Part shown: in pieces, positions 41,941-52,198 of the stretch
How positions within the stretch are numbered: position 1 is the first letter of the stretch
How the letters are laid out: each line of letters starts with the position of its first letter
Source of the DNA: Litoditis marina
Lineage: Eukaryota > Nematoda > Chromadorea > Rhabditida > Rhabditidae
NCBI GenBank assembly: GCA_964036275.1
Contig: OZ038435.1
Span: 27,075,521-27,139,520 of the forward strand
Length of the DNA: 64,000 nt
Direction of reading: 5' to 3'
Translations under genes and position numbers: made by a program
The notes under the pieces: generated by a model
The model's database searches: none
The model's input: only the letters and a program-made list of their open reading frames with translations
What the model was told of the DNA's origin: nothing

Positions 41941-44900
41941 ATGAACTCTCCGTACGACCAGCAGGTTCCCTCCACCTCCTTCGCCTCCAACGCACGACCT
42001 CACACTCCCCTCGCACCCAACAGGTACCTACTACAGCTCATCTTGTTTTCAACCTAGATAGGTTCACGACACCACTTATGATAAAATTAGAACAAAACAA
42101 ATTCAACTCTACCCTCAAGTCTGTCCTAAAATATTCGATTCAACTGCTTTCAATCGAGAACCGGAATTCCTGCTGTACATGCACATCAAACTACAAACCA
42201 GTTGTTGTCACGCTCTTGAGTTTTGGCTTCTTTCGAGAGAGAAGTAAAAAAAAACTCTGGGAAACTTATAAATCTTTATTGGAACTTACAAAAGAAATGC
42301 AATATTTTTGTTAAACTGTAAGTATCTTCATTTCAACTATTTCGGTTCCAGATTCCAACCGGCCCAGATGCCGGGTTCTCCGTTCCGTGTTTCCAACGCG
42401 GATCCGGTCCAGAAATTGCGCGAGAGTTGCGGAATTCGAAATCTGAGCCACTTCAACCAATGGATGAGCGACAGTCCGTCCTGTATGTACGGGGGCCAGG
42501 CCGGCGACGGAAGTCGACCAGGCAGTGTGGTACGTAAAGTATTCTGCTGTATTTAATACTTTAGTTTTTGCTAAAGGTTTCGCTAAAACTAGTTGTTACT
42601 ACCAATATTGGACTTAGCAATCATGTCACGAAAGCGAGATGAAACGAAGCTGTTTCAAGCTGATTTGCCTGTGCTTTGTTGGTGAAGTGGTTAGCACATC
42701 AGTCTTTTGTTGGTTTGGTAACTGGTTTGAATTAGTTCTGAACCATTTAGTTACTTTCATTTTTCAGGCGCCGTCAGTGGTGTCGGGCATGTCCCAAATG
42801 TCGCAGATGTCCCTGGGACAAATGAGTGAACTCTCCGTCAACACCCAAATCACGGAAGTTGCGCAGTTCAACTATGCGGTGAGTTAAAGTCTCGATCATT
42901 TGTACGAAGACACAACATTTTTTAAGTGAAATATACTCTAGAATTTGGCGGCGAGTCGCCGGCGACATGGAGGGGTCGGCAGAGTGTCGCCGGCGGGTCG
43001 CCTGCGATTATTTTTAGGTCGTTGATTCTGGATAAGATATATGTTATTCAGATACGTATACTTGCAGTACTTTGTTGGGTGACATGTTTATACATGAACA
43101 ATGAAGCCGTGAATCTCATCGTGTCTATTTCTGGCGACGATAAGTATATACAACATTTTTATTCTCTGTCAAATTACCAGTTCCGGTATCTGATTACTAT
43201 ATAGAACGTTTAGTGTGAAGGACCTGAAAATAACCGCAGGCGACCCGCCGGCGACACTCTGCCGACCCCTCCATGTCGCCGGCGACTCGCCGCGAAATTC
43301 TAGAGTACATCTGTCACTTATGCGAAGATAATAGTTTCCATGACAAGTGCGTCAGAGATCCGTAAGTTGTATCTAACAGTTGTACCTAATGGCTCACTTT
43401 TTATTTTCGAGATAAGTTGCAAGACTTGTTCGTACAACGTGCTCTTCAGTTTGAGATGTTCACGCAAAATTTCCCCATACAACTAGTCAATGAGCTGTTT
43501 TGCAGGCTCCCCAGATGACTGGAGTTTCGATGTCTTCTGCCTCTTCGAGTGTGGAGAACTACTACCCTGGATATTTGACCCAATTGGACAGTCACATGGA
43601 CCTACTGCTCAGGACACTCGGCAGTAACGATATGGTATACTCCGCTTCACATAATCGTAGACATGTACCGTATCTTTGCACGGGTTACACTTTGGTGAAC
43701 GCTCACACCGTCCATTTACTGAAGGCAGAAGTGGTGGCAGCCGGAACGAAATCAGAAAATGTTGTTCTCTACTCATACAGCGAAGGCGACCAAAGTTAGG
43801 AGACTAGTTTTATTCAGACAAAACCCGAGAATGAAACAGAAATGAGAAGAATCTGGATTTCATGTGAAATTCTCTTCAGGTCCAACGTAAAAAGGCGACC
43901 AACTCTATCGTTGACATGGTGAACCACCAGCGATTCCGACACGCGAACCCGCAGAAGATGGCCCGCTTGTTGATTCAGATATTCGACGTCATTGGCGACG
44001 ACAACACCGATGTCGAGGTTGGTGATGCTCACTATGAATGTGAATCTCCTGTCGAAAAAGTCTTTTTTCGCTAACTTTTGGCTCAATTTAATTTTTTTCT
44101 TCACCTTTTTCTAAAATTAGTTTCAAGCCAAGGTGGTTTTCTCCTCATATGTACAACCGAGCGAAACTTTTACTGCCTAGTTAAATGAATATCTAGCTCA
44201 CCGTAACTGTTGTACATACGTTCTGATCTCATGTTTCACGTCTCCAGACGAACTCTGTCGCCTCTACTACATCAAAATTATCCAGGTGATGACGCAATTG
44301 TTGAAAGTGGTGTGTCTGATGAATGAGGATCCGGCCATGGAGGCGGTCATTATGAACGGACGCGGAAAGGAACCGGTTCAGAATATCTGTCGACGGCTAA
44401 TGTCAGTTTAGAGGCTATGTTGGCGACAATACTACAAAGAAACAACGTTTTCTATGGTCTAGTCAATTGAAAAGTGAGGAAAATGTGCAATATTTTCCAT
44501 TGTCATTGCACGTTGTTGAGTTCTGGTGCCCTTCACACGTTTCACAAGTACATATCGCACTAATACTATGTATTTTGTTTTCCACGGACCAGTTCAGAAA
44601 AAGTTTATTTACTTACAGAAGATGATCTCATCTTATTCCACCGTTTATTTCTCCTTTCCAGAGCCAACCAGCCGTATACCCAGAATGCGTTGACAGCCAT
44701 CTGGCTCATGTTGGCAAGCAAAAGAAGAGACAGAATGACGTTGAGTAGGATACGCAGATATGCGAGGTAAAAATTTGGGATTTTTTCATTTGACATTTCT
44801 ATGTAATTCTCTTTCATCTTCATCTGTCTTTTGCACGAATATCGTATATCTGTGAACAGGAGGAAGGCTTAAATATTACCTTTTTTTTCGATCAAAGTAC

Positions 44901-46958
44901 GTATTAGTTCATTTTCTTGTTACAAGTATTTCCGTATGTAAAAGAAATGTGATATATATTTGACATTCTCAGATCCGAGGCTGTGATAGAACGATTAATG
45001 GACATTGCTTCTGTGAATGATCTCAACTACACTGTAAAGGCACTGGCCATCTCAACTGTTCGAGTCCTCATCCAAAGCAATCAACCCATGAAGGTGATTT
45101 ATTCGATTTTCATTTTTCCATACCATGGTTCAATGAATATGGTTTGTTTCAGTCTCATTCATATATATTTAACTCCACTTTACTATGCAGTTACGAACTA
45201 CAGTCGCATCACTCCAGCGAGGCGTGCAAAATATACATATTGATCGGCTAGGCCGCAAGTACGATCGATACTCATGTTTTGCATGTCGTTAGATGGAAAC
45301 GACACTTTATTATTGTATCAAATGTTTAGTTGCTCGGTATCGTTGTCATAACTCTTGTGTTTCCAGGAGTTTTTCTTCTCCGGAATGGGCCGATTGTTAC
45401 CCTTCCTGAACGCCGGCATGGAGGAGAAAGTTCGTTTTTCGCTTCGACGGTTTCGGTTTTCTGTTCAACTTTCCTTTCTCTCTCTGATACTCAAGAAACA
45501 TACATAAACATGTTCACTATTCCAGGTGATTTCTGCCACCGCCAAGCTGTTCCTCTGTTTGATATCATCCGAAGCCAAGAAGTTCGCTGAGCGGTTCATC
45601 GAGTTGGGAGGTGTCACGGTATGTTTGACTTCCTTCCTCATAGTTGGTGGAATTGCACAGACACATTGGTAACAGAAAGTGAACGCTAGTTTATAAGCCA
45701 TTTGCAACTTTCTTCTGTTCAGAAATAAACCGTATTTAAAATCTAAGTGTTCTGTAACATTTCGCGCAGGTAACCTTGAAGAAATTTTAAACCTGACTGT
45801 ATGCGCCTTTCTGAATTCTGTTCATCTACGTATGGTTGTTTTTCCTCTACTCATTCTTTTCTCTATTTCTCTACCCACCCTCTGCAGGCGATGTCCTCTC
45901 TCCTCGCCCATGGCTCTCCCCGAGTGTTGAATGACTGTCTACACTGTCTATCCTCCGTCAGCGATGTTCAATACTTGCGGCAACTGGTAAGAACAAAGTT
46001 CAGAGGTTATTATACTCTTTGAACGAATTTCCCCCGAGTTCTGAATTAAACTACGTGGGAACTACGGGGGACACCACAAAAGAGAACCTACGATGGTATA
46101 TGCTCTGCGACATTTCTTTACCTATACCCCTGCTGTAGTCAAAAGTTGGCCATCGCTCCTGAAATACATCAAACTACAAAAAGAAATCGAATCTACGAAT
46201 TAAACTGAGATAAAATAAGTTACCCTGATTGACGCTGATTCCTACAGGATATTTCCCAACCCATTCTGTCGGTCATCCAACTGCTGGGTGCCGACGACCC
46301 CCGAATAGCCGAACACGGCTTCGGCTTCCTCCTCAACGTCGCCGCCAACAACCCGAGGAATAAGGTGATCAATTTTATTTGATAGTTGGATCTGTATAAA
46401 ATAGGCTTATTCTTCATCACAACTGAAAAGAAGCTAGGTTGCACTACAAACTACAAACACAGCAGATGGGACCAATATGTAGCGTTTCAGTTTTATGAAC
46501 AAACTTTCTAAATCGCAAGTTTACCTGAATGTTCTTTCACATTTATTACTTTTGGAAATCTAATACTTAATTTTTTCCAGAAAATCATAACGGAAGCTCG
46601 TGGGCCGTCGGTTATTCTGTCTGTGTTGTCCATGCTAGACACCTATGCCAAATATCCCCTGCCCAATCTTCTCAAGGTACGGTAGCACTGTGTTCTCAGA
46701 GTATAAGAGCTCAGACTTACACTATGTATGGGTTATCCTACTAATATTGTCATCTGTAATAATAATGTAACGATTTTTGAATCACCAATATGTTTTGGAA
46801 TCTCCCATATTAATTCTTTCTCCAATATTATTTTTCAGGTTCTGGAGAAAATCATCGAAAACGGATTGATTTGTCTGGTTAACCTTACAGTTGGTGGAGA
46901 TGATGCTTGGATTTTGAATGCGAGGCAACAGGTAAATACTGTTTTCTTCAATTTTCTA

Positions 46959-47005
<47 letters not shown>

Positions 47006-48955
47006 NNNNNNNNNNNNNNNNNNNNNNNNNNNNNNNNNNNNNNNNNNNNNNNNNNNNNNNNNNNNNNNNNNNNNNNNNNNNNNNNNNNNNNNNNNNNNNN
47101 NNNNNNNNNNNNNNNNNNNNNNNNNNNNNNNNNNNNNNNNNNNNNNNNNNNNNNNNNNNNNNNNNNNNNNNNNNNNNNNNNNNNNNNNNNNNNNNNNNNN
47201 NNNNNAGAATAGTTTCTCGCGTTTTGTGAAGATAAATATGACAAAGAAGATTCAATAATATTATTTTCCGACAATACATAGCAAACCGTCTGAATCTGAA
47301 AACGAGAAATCGGGTAAGAAATGAGTAAAATCAATGTGTTGTTGCATTTGGCTAGAAATTGGTCGAAAATCCAAATATTGACCCTTTTCAGAATCTTCTC
47401 CTCCGTGCCAGAATACGTGTGCAAATTCATCGACATGCAGGACTCGAAACACCACCAGAATCTGTCGACCATCGTTCTCCAATTGGTCTTTGATCTCATC
47501 AGACAGTTTGTAAGTTTTGATCTACGTTCTCGTTCTGTTTGTCAACTGTTCTAGAGAAGCATTCTTACTCAATAATTCAATTAGTTATAAAAATTATAAA
47601 CAATATTATACTGTTTGTTTTTCCCATCTCTCCAAAAGCGACGTTAAAGGCAAGCAAAATAGAGTCAACGTTTTGTTCGAAAGTTATTGACTTTGTGTTT
47701 GGGATAGTTCTAGTTTAGTACCGTATTTCAATCAATATTTTTTCAGGGCAATTTCGGTCCGGCCGCGGACGAGAACAGCCTGCGGACGAAACAGTATACG
47801 GTAGACCTCCTCCTCAAGTCACTGAAAGTTCTCTGTCAGATCACGGCCAACACGGAAATTGCCAGTCAGATTGCAACACCCTCAACAACGAGTGAGTCAC
47901 ATTACTTTTCGTTTTCTACTGATTTTCATCCTCAAGTTTGATGCACGATTTCCCGACGTATCGGTGACAATAAAATTGAAAGATCCTTTTGTATATTTTG
48001 AATAAGTTGTGGGCATGTTAGTATTGCGCTGGCTAGGCTAAACGACAGTAATACATTCAACGTTCATATTGTGATGTTCATGGAATAATGTAGGCTGAGG
48101 AAAACGAGGAAAAACATTCCATGTATGTAATATATTGAACTATCCGTAATGTTTAATATTGAAAACGTATCTCTTCAGACGCCTGAACCCGCTGCAGTTC
48201 CTGACCCTTCTGCGAATGTACCGGGAGGAGGACCGCGGCTACCTGTTATCGATCCGCGTTCTGATGCTGCGGTTTATCGATCAGTTGACGTCTGACGCGT
48301 CGCGCCACTCCCTCATCATCAACTGGACGCAGGACAGAACCTGCGCGGCCATCATAGAAGAGGCGGTCGTCTACGAGGGAGACAAGGAGACGAGTACGTT
48401 TATACATCAGAAGTAAATTGAATAGTTACGAATATTAAGCATTCTACTGAAGAATCACCTTTTCATTGCATGTTTCTGAGTTATGCTGTGTTTAACATGT
48501 GACTGTGCAATTGACTAACAGTGTAGTTTGTACTTTGATCGGCTTTACGACTGAATTAAGGGGAAGAACACTACAACTACCTCATACAACGTGTGCCGAT
48601 TCAGCAACTTTGCTATAGCCCAAATTGATGTATTTTGAATGAATGACTACTGAATGGTTCGAAAATAAAGTTGTAGTTTGGTCAGAATACACATCAAAAG
48701 GTAAGCAAATCGGAACCGAAAGTAGGCAATAAAACCACCACTTAGTAAAACAGTTACCTTCTTCTTTTTCTTTTCTTCCTGGGCAAACCCCTCCTTTGTT
48801 TTTTCTTAATTTTCGTCCCCCAATTGTGTTTTATTCCAGAAATGTTCGCCCAGAGCCTACTATCTCGGGTCGGAGTGACTTCTGCCACAGAGAACCAGGA
48901 GTCTATGATCACCATGAATCTAGAAGACGCCATGTACCCAGAACACATGTTATAG
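41941..48955 (+). CDS. Divergent beta-catenin, armadillo-repeat protein (WRM-1-like)
   Basis: Eighteen exons seen: 41941-42023, 42352-42529, 42768-42878, 43506-43634, 43880-44017, 44286-44401, 44662-44766, 44973-45093, 45367-45429, 45526-45618, 45888-45986, 46248-46364, 46581-46676, 46839-46931, 47392-47509, 47747-47891, 48179-48393, 48840-48955. They total about 712 residues. The first 165 or so are disordered and rich in Met, Ser and Gln (MSQMSQMSLGQMSELS), with no DSGxxS destruction box. The rest is helical armadillo repeats; the stretch NNPRNKKIITEARGPSVILSVL followed by NGLICLVNLT matches the beta-catenin pattern NxxNK...G...AL...CALRxLT. Beta-catenins act in Wnt signalling and adhesion. 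WRM-1 is suggested mainly by chromosome-III context, not by a firm alignment; SYS-1 or BAR-1 type cannot be excluded. Two breaks: exon 46839-46931 ends in phase 0 while 47392 needs phase 2, so an exon is probably lost in the 200-N gap; and exon 47747-47891 ends in the wrong phase for 48179 (see findings). Confidence 0.85.
42936..43305. mobile_element. MITE with 85-bp GC-rich terminal inverted repeats
   Basis: Arms 42936-43020 and 43221-43305 are inverted copies with about three mismatches, starting CTCTAGAATTT and containing GGCGAGTCGCCGGCGAC. The arms flank about 200 bp of AT-rich sequence with no transposase frame. A TA dinucleotide sits on each side (42934-42935 and 43306-43307), as expected for a Tc1/mariner-type target duplication. 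The element lies wholly in intron 3 of the beta-catenin gene (42879-43505). I infer a nonautonomous DNA transposon. Confidence 0.85.
46970..47005. repeat. (CT)n microsatellite running into the assembly gap
   Basis: CT tract beginning about 38 nt after the exon 46839-46931 donor and cut off by Ns. The repeat is the probable cause of the gap. Confidence 0.95.
47006..47205. other. Assembly gap of 200 N
   Basis: Exactly 200 unknown bases, a round number that suggests a placeholder and not a measured length. It lies between two beta-catenin exons whose phases do not match. Confidence 0.98.
48410..48523 (+). mobile_element. Short TIR element, copy A
   Basis: Copy of a family of about 115-125 bp with left end AGTAAATTGAATAGT and right end TGTGCAATTGACTAACAGT; it shares the core TTTCTGAGTTATGCTGTGTTTAACATGT. 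It starts about 17 nt after the donor of the penultimate beta-catenin exon. The middle is diverged. Confidence 0.7.
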
Positions 48956-49929
48956 CAGCATATCAGTTCACGTCAGTACGTGTAGTTTGAGAACTGCTCA
49001 CGTGAAGCGTGTCAAAACGTGTTGTGAGGTACATTTTGCAACACGTTCACGTGTCTTGTTTTGGCGTGATAGTCGGCGTATCTCATTTCCATACTATTTC
49101 TGACATCTCTGACCCGGTGATTTGTTAGTCATATTTGTGTTCGAAATTGTTGTCATTGGTTCTGCTCTGTTTTCTTCATAGCTGTAAGCGACATAGCGTG
49201 GTATGACGTAAATCTCGAGAAAGAGAGCCCAGACAGTTAGAGTGAAGGAAACGAACTGTAATCTGGTACTGACTAGGTGTACATATCGAAGTTCGTTAAG
49301 GTAACTTGAGTTTTTCTAGAATCCCGTAGAGACTTCTCTTTATAACTCTTATTTCGTAACTATTTATTCTTCTTCAAGAATGTTGAGGGTCCTAACCCGA
49401 TTGTTATAGCATGTTGTATTCCCTTTATTACGGATTACGGTAAAAGTTCTGCTCATAATGGAGATCTCTAAAAGTGTTCCTCATATCTTTATTTTGTATC
49501 CAGTTATTTCTATCGCACACTATTCCATGTTAGGGAAAAACTAAAGGGGTACATAATGGGTCCCATTTAGAATTACCGATATTGATAGGTATCAATATTT
49601 GTTTTTCATCTGTGTAGAATATTTCGACTTGATTGCATGTATTGTGTGCTCAAATCACTGTGATTTTGCATTTATTTCATCAGAGTTAAATCTTCATATT
49701 TTATTTTTCATTTATTATTCATTGTGGCAATCATGAAAGAAAACGACAGAAAACAAAGAGAAAACAGAACATGCAAAGTGAAACAAATGACGTTTTCATA
49801 ACTTATTGGTGAGGCTTTCTTCATCAAGTATAGGGTATCGCTGAAAAACGCAACAACAGAAGTAAGAAGTAAATAAAAAAAGGTTTTTCATAGGTTTTCA
49901 TGTTATAAGTTTGAAAAGTGTGAGAAATA
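48956..49929. other. 3' spacer between convergent beta-catenin and minus-strand gene
   Basis: No coding sequence is seen. Directly after the beta-catenin stop (48968-49057) six ACGT cores occur in 90 bp, several as CACGTG or AACGTG, forming inverted pairs such as AACGTGTTG / CAACACGTT. The two genes converge here, so both 3' UTRs must lie in this interval. Confidence 0.6.
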
Positions 49930-51095
49930 TTACTCGTCTGATATGTGTATGCACATGTTTTCAAAACTTGGGCAGAACTTGAACAACTCGTTTCTTTGTT
50001 CCTCGTCGATCTCCGCCCAGAAATTGACACAATAGTCGTCGTACTCCTTTTGGTTCTCACTACAGTATGCCGGAACCTCAGTCTTGGAGTGGTCCCGAAA
50101 TATTGAGGTGACGTGAACCTACAAAAATGATACAATAGATATTCTGATTTTATAAAATTATAAAAACGCGTTTATAAAAGACGTTCAAAGTTTGTAATTT
50201 CTACAAACCTTGCGATTGAGAAAGTTATAGTCGAAATATCTACAACACTGAGAAGATTCTCAAGTTAATCACAAATAAAGACTTGTGCCTTTGTCAAAAA
50301 CCATTTTAACTGTAATACTCATTTCAAGACACTTTTAGGTGTACCTCTTTCTGTTGCATTGCTTTATTTCCAATTTCTTCTATTTCTATGGAAGGAGCGT
50401 AAAGCGGCGGGTCGGGCAAAAGATCATTCTCCCAAACAAAACCTGACAAAATACAGAAAATTGACAAGTTTAGAAAGAAAGAAAAAGAGAGAGAGAGAGA
50501 GAGAAAATAGGAAAAAGAGAAAACAAAGGAAGAATAGAATGTGTGAGAGAGTAATCACTTCAGTTATGCTGTGCTATGTAGTTCGCACCTATACTAGAAG
50601 TCATTTGAATAGTCACGTAAAAAGAGCATTCTAATGAGACATCGTGCACTGTGTCATTGCACGTTTCTAAGTTACGCTGTGTTTAACATGTTGCACGTGA
50701 CTCTGCAATTGACTAACAGTATAACCTTCTTTCTGGTGAGTTCCGATTAGTTTTTCCTTCTCGCTCGGTCTACACTGCCGACCAAGTTGACCGACTGAAA
50801 TGTAAAGGATTAGAAAAAGAATAAATGACTGGATAATTTCTGATGAACGTGAGGGGATAAGGTAGGAGTTGTAGTTTGGTCTAAGAGTACAGCACAATTC
50901 TGGTATTGCACACATTGGAGTGAAGTAAATACACTCTGACAAAATGACCGTATTTACCTACTTAGAACAAACTTTCGTTACTCTATCGCTTGTTTATCAG
51001 TGATCCCATTTTTTGTGAAAAGATTTACTTTTTCTCGAAAACTACTCACTGATGACGAGCAAAGTGCCGAAACGTAGCTGACTGGCAAGGTTCAT
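49930..51095 (-). CDS. Small cysteine-containing, probably secreted protein, not recognised
   Basis: Five exons on the minus strand, in order of reading: 51095-51050, 50794-50726, 50442-50345, 50247-50209, 50118-49930 (stop included). All acceptors are CAG or TAG, all donors GT, and all phases match, giving 146 residues. The first 20 or so residues (MNLASQLRFGTLLVIIGQLG) look like a signal peptide. Seven cysteines lie at about 23, 72, 73, 103, 114, 133 and 140. The C-terminal half reads like a conserved module: CCRYFDYNFLNRK, then VHVTSIFRDHSKTEVPAYC, DDYCVNFWAEIDEEQRN and FKFCPSFENMC. I cannot assign a family. The start AUG follows TACAAG, a weak acceptor, so a leader exon further upstream is possible. 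Intron 2 contains copy B of the short TIR element, which abuts the exon 2 donor. It is divergent to the ShK-nitrobindin gene across 1.1 kb. Confidence 0.8.
50597..50720 (+). mobile_element. Short TIR element, copy B
   Basis: Second family copy: left end TTGAATAGTCACGTAA, core CACGTTTCTAAGTTACGCTGTG, right end CTGCAATTGACTAACAGT. It lies in an intron of the minus-strand gene, and its right end stops 5 nt from the exon ending at 50726, so the donor region reads GTTATACTGTTAGTC. Confidence 0.8.
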
Positions 51096-52198
51096 CTTGT
51101 ATTGATGTTTCCCAAAAGAATAACAACATACAGGTCACCTATTTTGTTACAATTTGTTATTTATGGTTGGATAGTCTGTTTTGACTAGTGCAATAACAAA
51201 TAAAGGTGGTTTAGGGGAACGGTAGTGCACAATCTCATGAGAAGTTCCTATGATGTTTCTCATAAGAAGTTCGTAGAGATCTCATGTCATACTCCTAAGC
51301 TACAAATGCTGCAGCATGGTAACCAACACCACCGTGTCAGAAGTTTATGACATATTGTCATCTGGTGCACTCCTGAGAGTTTCAAGGGAAATCGCTGCTG
51401 CATCTGCTACAGAATCGAGTCTGCGTCTCTCTGGTGTACTTGATCTATCGTGCAAAATGAGTCATACTGCAACAAAAGTAATGAAAGTACAAGTGTTACA
51501 AGTTAGTACAATATTTATATCTTGTACACATACAGACGATGAAATATCATCTTCATCGTGGATTTTTAGTCGCTTTTGGGAGTTTTCTATTACAAGTTGA
51601 AATAGTTTGCAGAAAACTTAGATGAAAAACTTCAGATTTTCCCGTACGCAATGAGTTCCAAATATGATTGCGTCATGAAAACATTGCAAATCGGCTAAGG
51701 GTTTTTCTAGGGTTTTCGTAGCTTTCGCTGCTGTTGACGGGCTAATATCTCACCCCGAGTAGCTTCTTAACCAGTCCCTACCACGAAATCATTATATCAT
51801 TCTCTCTTCTCTCTTCTCTCTTTCATTCAGAAGTTGGTAGGCATATCCCACTCACATCACTTCCTAGCCCATTTTTCTGATATTTCGTAATGATGCTCAC
51901 TCGTAACCACTTTATACCAATATAGAGTTTTGTCTTTTCACAGTTATGTAGTATGTAGTAAACTTCAATTGTTTAGTATCCACAGCAGTTGTAAAAATTG
52001 TTTTAAGCAAACTTGAACTTTCATGGGTGGGAATTTATGTGATGCCCTTAAAATGTAGTTTGATCTCGCAGACCACTCAGTTACTGGATTTGATCTATAT
52101 TGGCAAGGAAATCAAATACGTGTAAGCTGACATTACTTTAGATAATCACTATTTTTGAGAGATTCTTCTCAAGAAACTTGCTGATTTGCGTATTCCAG
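51096..52198. other. Divergent intergenic region
   Basis: About 1.1 kb between the start of the minus-strand gene and that of the ShK-nitrobindin gene. A 94-codon frame at 51316-51600 (+) starts with AUG but lacks GC-rich exon composition, splice context or a recognisable product, so I leave it out. Promoters for both genes are expected here. Confidence 0.5.

Noticed and set aside
51316..51600. 94-codon frame beginning MVTNTTVSEVYD
   Set aside because: It has an AUG and some protein-like sequence, but no splice context, no recognised family and composition like the spacer. Transcript data could rescue it.
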